The notes: a model not told the origin generated them from the letters alone. A stretch of DNA of 64,000 nucleotides from Micrasema longulum (GCA_022494885.1 JAGVSM010001434.1:1-64000); one strand, 5' to 3'; positions 24,886 through 36,233 are shown, numbered from the stretch's first letter. Numbers and translations: made by a program.

Positions 24886-24985
24886 GCAGTTCACAACGGA
24901 GTCCTGGTCCCGACCCCGATGTATGGGAGCGAGGTATGGACTTGGAAAAACGGGGATGAAAGTAATAAGAAGTCTTTGAATTATA
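24886..24985 (+). mobile_element. Short LINE reverse-transcriptase fragment
   Basis: The + strand reads AVHNGVLVPTPMYGSEVWTW then KNGDESNKKSLNYKY. This matches the V-VPTLLYGSE-W motif downstream of the RT core in RTE-type elements. Both ends are lost. Confidence 0.6.
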
Positions 24986-24989
24986 AATA

Positions 24990-25965
24990 TATGTATTTTT
25001 GAATACATCGGACTGTGTCCAATAATTCCCCCACTATGCCTCACTTTCGCCGCGCGCATTCGTGATGCCGCCGCGTAATATTGTACGATGGGAAAAATAT
25101 AATTATAAAACAAATGTAAGGTAAAAAAAAGCAATATGTTCATTAAAATTTTATTATGCACGCGGAAATATTGATTGACACAACAGAGTAGATAAGTAAA
25201 GGGTCATTTAATAAGAGTAATAGAATTGATGAACTTTAAACTTAAAATATAAAACAAAATTTATTTTACATAAAACGGATATTTTTATAACATGTTAAAT
25301 AATATTTGATATTTTAAAGATATTGTCGGTCAAATTTCCACGAAAGAGTTGTTTAATCCGAGATCCAATTTTCATTAGTTCTCTCAGTAAATGAGCAAAG
25401 CAAAAAAATTTACTACCCTGGCAACACTAACGAAATGTTCATTTTGTTTCTTCGACAATCTGACAGATGGAAAAATAATATTTTTTTTAAGTAATGCATT
25501 TGTTACATACACATTCATTTGCTTATTACACATGAAATGTATTTGCATCCTGTTTCTTTAAGATCCTAGCAGTATTTCTACACTCTTAAAGGACACAACA
25601 CGGCATAGTTGAATTCAAATCAGGAGTTGCGTACTGAGCTACGTCTACAAAGAAACTAATGGGTCTAAACGTAAACCTACTCATTTATGAGTAGTTTAGT
25701 CGCCTTCTGTTTGATGTACGTATGCGGTTTCTGAACGATTTTTAATTCTATTGTGTGTATTATTTTTAATAAATAAATTTATTGAAATGCATAGAAAAAA
25801 CTCAAAAATTCTAATATTTTACACTGTTGTTATACGTTAATTATTTAAACTATAAATCTACCATGTTGTGTGTTTCACCGTTGTGTCTTCCTCGGATTCC
25901 CGTCATTTTCTTAATGTTGCACGTATTAAAGAATAATTACTGAGCATGTAAATTGCCTTCAGAAA
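24990..25965. other. Unassigned DNA
   Basis: A short GC-balanced stretch at 25010-25080 (CCGCGCGCATTCGTGATGCC) stands out. No gene seen. Confidence 0.5.
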
Positions 25966-25969
25966 TTAC

Positions 25970-26150
25970 GGCGCGCTCACACGGTACGCGGTACGCGGTA
26001 CACGGTACACGGTACACGGAGCGGCGCGGCTCGTGACGATAGCGAGGCGCATCTGCCGCATGCCGTCACGAAGATGCGCGGCGTGCCGCACGACTGCGAC
26101 TGTCCCAGTCAGTCAGTGCGGCGCGGTGCGGACCCGTTTATCTATCCTAT
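25970..26150. promoter_or_regulatory. GC-rich patch
   Basis: Begins with the 7-bp tandem repeat and continues GAGCGGCGCGGCTCGTGAC, GCGCGGCGTGCCGCACGACT. An open frame crosses it but resembles nothing known. It may be a regulatory island or a transposon end. Confidence 0.25.
25983..26019. repeat. 7-bp tandem repeat (GGTACGC/GGTACAC)
   Basis: Five units, GGTACGC twice then GGTACAC three times, at the start of a GC-rich patch (25970-26140). The change of unit midway shows local homogenisation. Confidence 0.85.
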
Positions 26151-26204
26151 GCAAAATATTTATTTCGTCGATCTCTGAGTCTACGGTGGGAAGTCATCGA
26201 GAAA

Positions 26205-26345
26205 GGCTTCATTTAGCGAATAATGACGAACTTCAGCCCTACGGGAAATTGGATACGAAAAATGTTTTCTTGCGCGCGGTAAAAGTTAGAACATTAAATT
26301 GTACAGTGAAATTTCTTAAAAATGTACGAAAAAATCATAATAAAT
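26205..26345 (+). repeat. Unclassified dispersed repeat, copy B
   Basis: GACGAACTTCAGCCCTACGG, TGTTTTCTTGCGCGCGGTAA, TTAGAACATTAAATTGTACA. Aligns to copy A over ~140 bp, then diverges into an A/T run. Confidence 0.6.
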
Positions 26346-27009
26346 TTTACATTTACAATTTAAAAAAAAAATTTTTTTTTTTTCACAAAAGCATTTTTTA
26401 ACATTCATATAATTCCCGCGAAACTGCAAAAGATGTTTTTTTTGCAGGAATTTCTCTTTTTAAATATTTAAGTTACACAATATAATGTATACGTAAAAAA
26501 AAAACTTAGATTAACAAAATAAAAGTAAAAAATAAAATATAAGACACTGAAATATATCAAAAATAATAAATAAACAACACTTTTTAAACTGTTTGGTTCT
26601 CTTTTTTTACTCACTAAACATTAACTCTATTTTTATTTTCGTCTGGGAGTCAATTTACTATGCGTGGGTGTATATACGCACTGGTCCTCTCTTTATATAT
26701 ATTTACAGCTCTTTTTTCTTGAATCTAGATTATCAATCGTTTTGCAATTGTTTTTAAATACCCGTATTTCAAAATATCTTGTCATTCAATGTATCTCGAC
26801 ACGTCCCAGCACCGTTTCTAAATGGATTTTCTAGCAGTATTTTAAGAGTCAATATCCTCCCTAATAAGACGTGACAAGTTTATCCTTTGATTAAAAACAT
26901 TTCATACTGTCGTCGTTTTTACTTAAAAATTTAATAAATTTGAAGGATAATATCATCTTAATATAAAGTTTATATTTGAAGAACTAACTTTGTGGTTATT
27001 TATTATAGT

Positions 27010-27196
27010 AAAATAAATAAAACAACTTTGTTTTCAACCACTATTTCTTTATTATTTTTTTTTCCACCGACCGGTTTCAAAGCAAACAAGCTACTTCGTC
27101 AAGGTTTAACTAGAGCTTGTTTGCTTTAAAACCGGTCGGTGGAAAAAAAAATAATAAAAAAATAGTGGTTAAAAACAAAGTTGTTTTATTTATCTT
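27010..27196. repeat. Near-perfect hairpin: 83-bp arms, 21-bp loop
   Basis: Left arm 27010-27092 (AAAATAAATAAAACAACTTT ... CCACCGACCGGTTTCAAAGC) and right arm 27114-27196 are complementary with about four mismatches. The loop is ACTTCGTCAAGGTTTAACTAG without its last base. It could be a MITE or the source of a long-hairpin RNA. Confidence 0.88.
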
Positions 27197-27822
27197 ATTT
27201 TTTATGGTAATATAATTACTTACAAAATAAAATAACGTTTTTGTGGGGTTGTTAATATTTCTGTGTTTGTTGTTCTTGTGCCTGCAAATTTCAGTTAAAG
27301 GGGTCAATAGCAAGTGTGTTTTATGCAAAGTAAAACGTTCAAACCCTGTCCCACTATCGCATACAAGCACCTAACGTTGAATATGTATGAATTCAGAATA
27401 TTATGATTATGTGTCTACGGGACTACACTGTGCGTCCGGCCAGTCGCGCCCGCCCTTTCTGCATCCAGGGTTCTGATATTATTCGGAATGGAATGAGAGA
27501 GTTTGTCTCTACCACCACACCCACATGTTTTCTGGGTAGGTCATCTTCCCAGCATCCTCATCTGCTCTTACTCCATACCTCCGTCACGGTATGTCCTCCA
27601 AGATTCAAACCACAATCTCTTTTGTTACTTGCGCGAATTACAATACTAAATAAGATGGACGATCGCATCATTTCGAATCGCATTTCAAGGTAATCCAGAA
27701 ACATTTTATTTTATCAAAATTAATTTCGTAATAGAGATTTTAGTAAAAAACTACCAATGTGAAAACTTTTTTTTATTTACAAAAAACATCGAATTGATTT
27801 GAAAGAAAGGTCATTAGAATAA

Positions 27823-27872
27823 AGCGGAATTCCGAATTAGTATTATTAGTAATACTAATTCGGAATTCCGCT
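27823..27872. repeat. Perfect 23-bp inverted repeat with 4-base loop
   Basis: AGCGGAATTCCGAATTAGTA-TTA, loop TTAG, then the exact complement. All 23 positions pair. Confidence 0.9.
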
Positions 27873-28084
27873 GTAATAGTTGATTTGTAGTAAAGTCACC
27901 TGTTTAATCATAAAGGTTTATAAATGGTTGATTGAGTAACTCAATAAACGCCTTTGATCTTTCACAAAAACAACGTTATTGTAGTCGGCTAAATACATAT
28001 TATTTAATCACTGCTATTGTGTATTCTAGATCTCTAAATATTTGATCCAGTAAAATTCAAGCTTAAGTTACCAATGAAGTATAT

Positions 28085-28300
28085 AAAAAATGTATTTTTA
28101 CGCGCGGTAAAAATTAGAACATTAAATCGTGTGGCGACATTTCTCGAAAATGCATGTAAAAAAATTCGTGTTGATTTCTATAAAAACAAACTACTTTGAA
28201 TGACGTCACTTGTTCTTCCAAATCAACCAATGAAAATAGAGTTGTGATAAATTTCCGGTTTACGGTCAGTCAACTGACTAATCAGCAGAACTAACTCATC
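28085..28300 (+). repeat. Unclassified dispersed repeat, copy C
   Basis: TATTTTTACGCGCGGTAAAA, TTAGAACATTAAATCG, CTACTTTGAATGACGTCACT, AAATTTCCGGTTTACGGTCA. Shares the GCGGTAAAAATTAGA core with copies A and B and the ACTTTGAA...GTCAC block with copy A. Confidence 0.6.
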
Positions 28301-28307
28301 GAGAATA

Positions 28308-28507
28308 GGCGGCCTCCGTGGTGAAGTGGTCAGGCGCTTGACTCACACACGGAAGGTTCCGGGTTCGATTCCCGGTGAGAACACAAAAATTTAAATGTAA
28401 TTTTTCTTAAGCCTGGGTGATCTATCGTGTAATTCACAACTGTAATTGGGTCTCCTAGCCTGTTGTTGTGCAATATTTAAAAAAAATAAAATGAGAAGAA
28501 GGAGAAG
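28308..28507 (+). mobile_element. tRNA-like SINE, family 3
   Basis: The head GGCCTCCGTGGTGAAGTGG, then TCAGGCGCTTGAC, and a perfect T-arm CCGGGTTCGATTCCCGG. The acceptor ends do not pair, so this is not a functional tRNA. A body (CTTAAGCCTGGGTGATC, GGGTCTCCTAGCC) and an AAAAAAAATAAAATGAGAAG tail follow. It begins 8 bp after a copy of an unclassified repeat. Confidence 0.7.
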
Positions 28508-30504
28508 AGAAGTTGAGACGTCTCACGTAGAGTTAATTCAAAATACAAAACTTTAAAAAATCAGAGTGCTAATGATATGAAATATATATTTTTTTGCTTG
28601 GAATAATAGTCTATTTACAAATTTTAAAAAATTGATAACGACCGAACTTCTTTATTCCTTAACTATTACACCACCATCATTGCAATGCAAAACAGCCATT
28701 TTATTATTATTTGATTTCCTTTCATTGGTTTATACCAGTTTATACCCTCGTGTAACTGCGTTCATAATATGGTCCCAAACTTCGCGACCCAAGCAGACTT
28801 CTGACTTTACTCTTTGTGTTTTATATCAGTTTCGAACTTCTCCAGTTTTACGAGTTCAAATAATGCTCACCGCACGTGTTCCAAAATGCTTGTCATATAC
28901 CAACTTTGTTTCGCGTTAACTTCGTCGTATCGACGCGACGTCTACGTCTAAGCTCCTAAGCTGCCACACTTTAAGCATGCGTTGACTTCCCGAGCGATAA
29001 AAAGATTACACAAGAAACTAGAGTCCTAGATCTTATTCCCTATTTCAAAAATTATAATTAAAATATTTTTTCACCACAACTCACTAGTGAAAAACCTACA
29101 CTGCAATGGTATAAAAGCGACGAATCGGCAATATTTATTACGTAAAAATACATTACTTTACAATATCCGCAATTAACATAATGATATGACCAATAAATAA
29201 CCTAAGAACGATGTTTTTTATATAAATGTATCCTAAACGCCAAACATTTCCTCTATTGCTACTCGTTTTTTGTCTGAAATACGAACGAGTGGATTTGTTA
29301 TTGCATGAAAGTTTCGCACAAATAAGAGCATAAAAAAGATTGTGCTTATTGGCAGTTTCACGCATGCTAAATACCTACGCAAATACATCGATGTTTGTTA
29401 ACGTGTATTGTCCACAACACGTTTTTATCTTTTTCTTACTAAAATTCAGCGGTCTTTATTTTGTTTTACCCAATTTCTTCAACTTTATAATTGTAAGTAC
29501 TATAATATATATCTATCAAGAAAAATAAAATAAAGGTATTTCTTTACTTTCTTCGTTCTTGAATAAAATTCGTTCCAATTACTGTCAACAACCCTTATAC
29601 TCAAGAAACTTTACCGTGGGATTTGGTTTTACTAGATTTGGTTCAATTTAATATTGCGTTCTTGATTGTAGAGATCTCATTTTTATTCGAAAATAGAATA
29701 CAGGTCTGGAGTCTGGCGACCTTACCGATGCTTATTATTTTATACGTCATAAATTAGAGTAGAAAATGAGAAATTTATATTTTAAAAGCTTTTGATGGCT
29801 TACTCGCAAACACAGTTTATATTGTATCGTTATTTATTTGTGATTAATCATTATCATTTTGATTCAAGCCCATTTTTCAATATTCTTAGACCCCTCTGAA
29901 TTTGTAGAGGTACGCTTGTTTATTATTAATCTTTTGGTTGATGGTATAGTTTTGTTGTTGTTTCTATGTCCAAATACCTCTCTCTGTTGGATACACAAGT
30001 TCAGATTCATCTGAATCAAGTCCATTAACTGATTCGAAATACAATAAGATGTTACTGAATCCATTATAGGCTCACCTCAACGAATATCGTAAGCGATCAA
30101 CTCATCTAGATCAGGATTTTATTTGAAGGCACCACCCGCTGTTGGATAGTAATGGATGAACAGACCCACATAATATTATGGATGCCTTTCCTGTTTTATA
30201 TTTGGTTCGGTCAGTGAGCTCTGACTGTAGCTTGTCGCCCTATAAAACCTTTTGGTGGGAGTATATCTCCTATGTTGACGTTTTAATGTACCGTACCTCC
30301 GTGTAGAAGAATGTGATACATTTGTCGCGGCTGATATGATTAATGGGCCCCAAAACCAGAAGCACTTTTCTGACCTGAAGGTTACTTTTTTTAGCTACCG
30401 ATTCTATTTTTAAATTTCCGCTTTAAGAGTAAATCCACGTCGTTGATTTTTTAAATCAAGTATCAATATTTTAATAATGTAATTTAATTTTGATGTATTT
30501 AAAA

Positions 30505-30523
30505 TATATATATATATATATAT
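30505..30523. repeat. (TA)n microsatellite
   Basis: About 9 TA units within AT-rich sequence. Another short AT block, TATATAAATATATATTTAT, is near 11657. Confidence 0.8.
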
Positions 30524-30786
30524 TTATAATATATACCTATCAAAGTTGTAAATTGCATTAGAAAAACTTGTTTCGAAATTTATTTTTCTTTCTCTCTCAT
30601 GGAAATACACTTTTTTCAAAGACTGATAGTCCTTTGTTGAAAAACATAATCAAATAGTCTTAAGTAATCTGACGTCTAATTATCACGAAGATATTCCTCA
30701 CCTGTTATCATTGGATCCAATATTTTGTGATTCCGATAACGCGGGAAGGTTCATCAATATCGCCTTCGACCCGATCTTCCATACAA

Positions 30787-30920
30787 TGATCATTAAATTA
30801 AAACAGGTTTTATTTTTCGTTTTATCCATGGAAGCGTACTCAGGATGGCGAATGGCCGCCTATCGTCTATTTAAAAAGCTTAGCCTGTGGATATCGAAGG
30901 AATGTGAACGCCGCAGGTAC
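30787..30920 (+). other. Weak exon-like segment
   Basis: Between AAAACAG and CGCCGCAG|GTACAC an open + frame includes MEAYSGWRMAAYRLFKKLSL then WISKECERRR, less AT-rich than its flanks and with a fair start context (ATCCATGGAA). I do not recognise it. Confidence 0.15.
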
Positions 30921-31409
30921 ACTGGAAGGTACTCACAATGAATATTGAAATCTATGTACCCAAAGGAAAAACTTAAGATCGTTTACGTGGAGTCACTTTT
31001 ACTAAACTGACCAGGTACCAAAAAAAAAAGTGTTAAAAAAGTTCGTAATAAGGAAATACTTGTCGAGCCATTTCAGTCGCTGACATTATTAATCGGAATA
31101 TTTATTTAACAATGCAATTATATAAATTGTCTTTATTACAACGAATCAACTGGAAAAAACCACTAAGAAAAATGCCCGATCCTGAAGTCGAATTTAAATA
31201 GATTGTTTTAAAATTAGATGTCGCCATACCCAATTTGTCTCGATTAGATATCATTTCTACTTATCGTAGTTTACAAAACGTGATCGTCAATCTGAAACGG
31301 TAAGGTTTGAGATTTTTTTCTAAGAAAAAATGAATTAATGTTGACGTTATCTATTTTCAATTTTCGTAGTTCCGACATCCATGCGCTGAAGCGCGCAAAC
31401 CAAAGGAAT

Positions 31410-32127
31410 GGCCCATTTCACATGTGCAGCGCGTATCCATGCGACATCGCATAGTCAGTAGAATTGTATTTGTGTGTGTGAGAAGGGGATGGGGACTGCG
31501 GAACTATTTCATTCCTAAAGTATCGATTCGAATATTCGAATATCGATTCGAAGTTACGGGATCATGTATATATATAAATATACATACAAATTTCATTTGT
31601 ATGTGTATATATATAAATATACATACAAATTTCATTTGTATTTTCCAAATTATATACCTAACTTCTTTAAAATTTCATAACCTTGATTCATTGAAACACA
31701 GAAAAGATATCTTCAATCAGATCCTGCTTTACAAAACTGTAAATAATAAATTTGATTCCCCAGAACTAATTAATCTACTTGCATACCATGTCCCCTCTAG
31801 ACGCACTAGACTGATATTTTCTATCTTCCTAACATTAATTCTGAAGATGTTTTTTAAATTAACTTAAACTTACTGTCTTTTTTTTTAAAGTTGCTTTTCA
31901 TCGGTTTTTTGAATCCCTTGAAATATGTAGGTACGTAAATATATTTTACCTTTAAAAAAAATGGTTTGTGCACTTGATCATGTTTTTTTATTCTTTTTAT
32001 TTTAACTCTTACTTTTTAATTACTTTAAGTAAGTTTTTTTATTAATGTTAATATTATTTCCATTTATGTAAATACTAACTAGAAACTTTTAACATAACTT
32101 TTTTACTTCGATTTTAATTATTTAATT
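31410..32127 (+). mobile_element. Composite LINE segment, copy 1
   Basis: About 718 bp that recurs inverted at 54417-55119. Order: a non-LINE leader (GGCCCATTTCACATGTGCAG, GGGATGGGGACTGCGG), a TTCGAATATTCGAA palindrome, an AT-rich block tandemly repeated twice (31566-31640), then a LINE reverse-transcriptase C-terminus (LKHRKDIFNQILLYKTVNNK, FDSPELINLLAYHVPSRRTR) and 3' UTR. The leader-LINE junction is identical in both copies, so the chimera formed before it was copied. Confidence 0.75.
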
Positions 32128-32789
32128 ACTTTCATTTATGTTTTTTTCCCTTACAATATTGTACTTAAAAAATTCAAATAGTTAATTGATAAACTTAGCA
32201 TGTAATATAATATGTAAACTTCACCGGTCCATTAGAGTTAACTCTAAATTTATGTACTATAAAACCACATTATTAACACATTATAGAATTTATACAATGG
32301 TTTCAATATGTCGGTACAAATATATACATTTATATATAATGTGTACAATTACATTATGAGGATAACTTTTACTGTACAATAATAATATTTATGCTAAGTA
32401 CCTACTTGTTACAATGTATCAGTATTATGGTACATGTTAGGGAGGGGGACTAAATATATTGTGTGAGGGTGTGTATTTACTAAATATATTGTGTATTCAT
32501 GTATGGGTGTGCATATATGTGACAATGTGTAGTGAATATAAGTTGACTTATTGAACAATGATTGTCAAAAAATAATTGTTTTTTTCAAACCTTTATGAGG
32601 AAAGCTATCAACCACCTTATCAATCGATTTAAAATTGTTAAGAATGCTCTGGCCTAAAATCCAAATTCAAAAATATGTAAAAATTTCAACAAAGTAATAA
32701 AAAACAAAAATATAAATATATATGTAAGTACTCATATACACACATACGATTACATCATTAAATTATTATTGAGAATAATATTCCGGCAC

Positions 32790-33010
32790 CCTCCAACATA
32801 CCCGTCAAAACAGCTGTTCCAATACATGAAGGTGCTGGATATGAGACAACTGTACCTAAAAGAAGCACTTACACGCTTTTGGTCGAACAATGAGGAGAGG
32901 TCTCAGCAAAATGTCCGTACGAGGTTTTCCCAAAGCATGAATTATGACATACCCAAAACCCGTACGACTTTTGCTCTTTCTTTTGCTTTTGGAGGATCTT
33001 TGTGAACACC
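32790..33010 (+). pseudogene. LINE reverse-transcriptase C-terminal relic
   Basis: Open + strand frame: QLFQYMKVLDMRQLYLKEAL, RFWSNNEERSQQNVRTRF and YDIPKTRTTFALSFAFGGSL. The spacing (VL--RQLY-K, Tyr/Asn-Thr-Arg region, P--RT-F) fits the terminal region of Jockey/CR1-type ORF2. No RT motifs A-C. Confidence 0.5.
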
Positions 33011-34085
33011 ATATGCTCCAACTAGGTAGCGGACATAGAATGATGATGATGACTTTTGATAGGTTGACTATCAAACAATTAGTAAAAAGTTAGTGCAAAT
33101 ACCGCTTTTTCGCTATTTCGATCAACTCTATTTGATGTTCAAACGTGTATCTTGAAAAGAATTGGTCCAAAGAAAAAAAATATATGAACATTTTTAATAA
33201 ATTTTATTTTCTTAGGCTTTCATATTTTTTATATTAAATCTATAGGGACGTAATTAAGAGCAAAAAACTTTTTTTTTTTAAATTGCGGCATGAGCGGTGG
33301 TCGTTCAAGGTCACACACGGTTTTACTAACCTTTGGGAGCCTGAGGGTGAAAAAATTCCGCGAGCGCCTGAGGGGGTACTACGAATACCCCAGCTAAAAT
33401 GCTATAAATACGTCTTAAAAAAAAAAAAATTTAAAAATTGTCTTTATAATTGTCATGGTATTGTTTATAAAACTGGTTCATAATATTTCCAGTTTTCTGC
33501 GAAATTCATACATTTTTTCATAAAATACTGCTGCGATAATATTTTATATGGCAGCGCGCTCCTCCCGCTGCCACGTTTTGGATACCACTGATTGAAATTA
33601 CGCCACTAGCTAGCGGGGCGGTACGGCGGGCGGTCGGGAGAGGGATGAGCGAGTTCGTAAACCATATACAGCGTGTTTGTTAATTTATTTGAATTAATTT
33701 TAAAAACTAATAATATTTTACAAAATAAAATAGAAAAAAAATCACACAGCTCAATCTTAATGTGTTTAAAATTGTTGGTATGTTTCCCAAATAAAATACA
33801 ATAAAGTATAACACGGCACGAATTCCTTTTATCGGTTACATAGGTAGATATATTATACAATTTTACAGAATACGACGACTAAAAAAAATACAAAATAGTA
33901 ATTTCTATTACTCCACAGTAACTCCATGGCAAAAAAACTTTGAAAAATCACTAAATCGATTTTAAAAAAATTAAGTACAATAAAAAAAAACTCGAGACCT
34001 TAAAAAATCTAAAATACGAAATTAAAAAACTTGAAAATCAAATAATCAAGAAATAAAAACTCAAAAATCGAACAACGCCGTGTAA
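33011..34085. other. Unassigned DNA between LINE and piggyBac relics
   Basis: A GC-richer piece at 33285-33400 ends in an A12 run (33420-33431), like a retroposed fragment. Another GC-rich piece lies at 33545-33660. If the piggyBac relic once had a catalytic domain here, none remains visible. Confidence 0.45.
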
Positions 34086-34089
34086 AAAT

Positions 34090-34434
34090 TTATAAAATAT
34101 GCAAAATTAAAATAAAAAAAGTTAATTTGGACGTAGGACTAATTATGTTATGGGAACGTGTTGTTGAAGTTGAAGGTAGAATATTGCTCCATTGGTAACC
34201 CGATTTAGAAGCGAAGACGTTTTCTCCGTCATTTTGGCTGTTTTCTTCTAAATTAACACTATCCTGGTCGAAATAATCAGATTCATCGTAATCTTCGATT
34301 ACAAAGTCATCTGTTTCAGAAACATCATCTGAAGATTCTAACTCTAAATCACTGTCATCACTGGAAGACACTTCAATATCCGTATCGTTTAAAAGCTGCT
34401 CAATGACATCATCCGTCAATTTTTTTCTACTCAT
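34090..34434 (-). pseudogene. piggyBac-type transposase N-terminal fragment
   Basis: An open frame of 114 codons starting MSRKKLTDDVIEQLLNDTD, then an acidic Ser/Asp/Glu-rich stretch, then GYQWSNILPSTSTTRSHNII. This order (MSRKxLT-D/E..I, acidic linker, G-x-W, R-x-x-NII) is the N-terminal layout of piggyBac-like transposases. After about residue 105 the sequence becomes hydrophobic and stops. The whole DDD catalytic domain and the C-terminal Cys-rich domain are missing. No TTAA-flanked inverted repeats were found on either side. A captured or domesticated short form is possible but unsupported. Confidence 0.55.
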
Positions 34435-34860
34435 TTTGAGATCGGTGAAGTAAAAAAAGGTTTTATAAATTTTAAAAAATTCACTTATTATTCAAAAAAA
34501 CACCTTTGTATGCAAAATCCAATGCGCAATATCCAGATAGCTAAATATAAAAATTATGTTTATTTGAAATTATTAGTCATAATAATACTTTTTTCTAAAC
34601 ACCTTAGCATGCAAAATCTTACTCGCGTAAACTGGATTGACCGAAGTATCAAAGATCACTAAACTGTGGAGCAAATAGCAAATGAATTGTGATGCATGCT
34701 GTTTGCGCGGTGGGGAAACAAAGACAAATGTGAATTATTATTAAATGAGTTCCGCGGAAAAATATTTTAATATCTTCGATACATTTGTAACATAATGGAG
34801 TAGAGTTATGCATAAAATGAAATCAATATGATGATTAACAAAAAAGGTATTGAACAAATT

Positions 34861-35060
34861 TTTTATTTTATTTTTTTATTTTTATTTATTTGGATAACCA
34901 ACAGCTATAATGATACCATATTTATATAACAAAACAAATAACAAATAAGCCAATTACAGGTTTTCACAAGTAGCATCACAGTAAGTTAAAAAAGATTCTC
35001 GAACATAAAATGAATAGTAATTAAATGTAAATTTAAAAGAAAAGAAAAAAATACTACGAG
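34861..35060 (-). mobile_element. 3' UTR and tail of the internally deleted LINE
   Basis: On the minus strand the UTR runs to GTTGGTTATCCAAATAAATA followed by an AAATAAAA-rich tail ending near 34861. It joins directly to the ORF2 C-terminus above. Confidence 0.7.
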
Positions 35061-35486
35061 TTATTTCGAAAGCAAACGCCGCACGTTATTAAGATTATTT
35101 TCAAATAAATCTATGTTAAATGATTTATTTAGTACATTAAAATTATTAAAAGTTCGCCATAAATATGAATTTTGCCTATAATTAGATGAAACAAGAGATA
35201 TGTGAAGAAGAGGGTTATTTCTTAAAACTTTGGAAGGAACATTGATAGAAAGTTTGCAAAGTAGTTCAGGACAGTCAATTGAACCAGAGGCAATTTTAAG
35301 TAAATAAATTATATCCGCTATTTCACGACGTTTTTGCAGAGGCAGTAGGTGATGTTTTTTACATATATGAATATACTGGTCAGATTTAAACTCAAGTTTC
35401 AACCGGAATAAAAGTGCGAATAAAAGAGACATAAAGATGTAGATACTTGCGTTGTAGATAAATAAAGTTAAATTGTAAGTAAACAT
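35061..35486 (-). pseudogene. LINE reverse-transcriptase C-terminus
   Basis: An open frame whose residues ~46-141 (LLPLQKRREIADIIYLLKIA, GSIDCPELLCKLSINVPSK, NSYLWRTFNNFN, DLFENNLNNVRRLL) match the extreme C-terminus of CR1/Jockey-type ORF2. The catalytic core is absent. Between this and the ORF1 relic only ~145 bp remain, so the element is internally deleted by several kilobases. Confidence 0.75.
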
Positions 35487-35630
35487 ATGAGTATATAATA
35501 ATATAATAAAGCGAGCGTTTGCTTTCGAAAACAGGGGTTACAAACACATTCAAAACAATCATTGACAGTTATGCGAGTACATAAAAAATACATAAGGAAA
35601 GTGCGAGCGATATAAATAATAATAAACATA

Positions 35631-36233
35631 TTAAACGAACTTGTTTAAATCGGCCTCAGTGTTTATAATGTGGACACTCGAAGTATCATTCAATCTTGCA
35701 TGAATTTTGCCATATTTTACCCAAATATACTTATATCCCTTTTCATCCTTCAACTTGGATTTGGTCATCGTAAGGAGTTTCTTGGTCAACGGAGTCAGAT
35801 GGTCGTTTATATATATTCGATTGGTCAAATGGAAGCCTAAATCGTTAGCTGATAAGTTTTTCATGGCGCGAGCGGCTGATGTGAAATCTTCCTTTAAATA
35901 TCGATTAATAAAACTCACTATTATTGACTTCTCTTTAGAGTTATGAACCGGTACCCGTGATATATAATTTATTTGGGATTTAGAAAAAAACTGATGGTCT
36001 AATATTGTGAATAGATTTTCGTCAAATATGCTACCTGGGGGACCCCAGATACCCCCCTTAGGCACGGGAGGGCTAAGGGCATTATGTCCACCGATCCTGT
36101 TAAGTTTCAAAATATGATAACTTTTTTTGTCGAAAAAATTAAAAAAGTACACACCGAATGACCTTGAACGTCCCATACTTATAATAAATCTTGAAAACCA
36201 CCCGATGGATCTAAACCTGGTTTTCACTGTCAT
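35631..36233 (-). pseudogene. LINE ORF1 relic with an FP-like C-terminal domain
   Basis: An open frame of 200 codons on the minus strand. Its last ~105 residues (VPVHNSKEKSIIVSFINRYL, AMKNLSANDLGFHL, IYINDHLTPLTKKLL, KGYKYIWVKYGKIHARLND, INTEADLNKFV) match the C-terminal domain of insect non-LTR ORF1 proteins, the type related to the baculovirus FP family. The first ~80 codons look like unrelated readthrough, and ORF codons 27-67 cross the palindrome boundary at 36153. It lies 5' of a reverse-transcriptase C-terminus on the same strand (35.06-35.49 kb), so most of ORF2 has been deleted. Not a host gene. Confidence 0.7.

Larger units (their letters stand above)
28510..31405. other. Unassigned DNA
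   Basis: About 2.9 kb without a recognised gene, apart from the weak exon-like piece at 30.8 kb and the TA run. The stretch 30060-30420 is less AT-rich and looks unique. Confidence 0.45.

Noticed and set aside
26033..26401. A 122-codon + strand frame over the GC patch
   Set aside because: Its second half overlaps the dispersed repeat copy B and ends in A/T runs. No protein-like pattern.
28308..28382. A functional tRNA gene
   Set aside because: The T-arm is perfect, but the acceptor ends do not pair and a SINE body with an A-rich tail follows.
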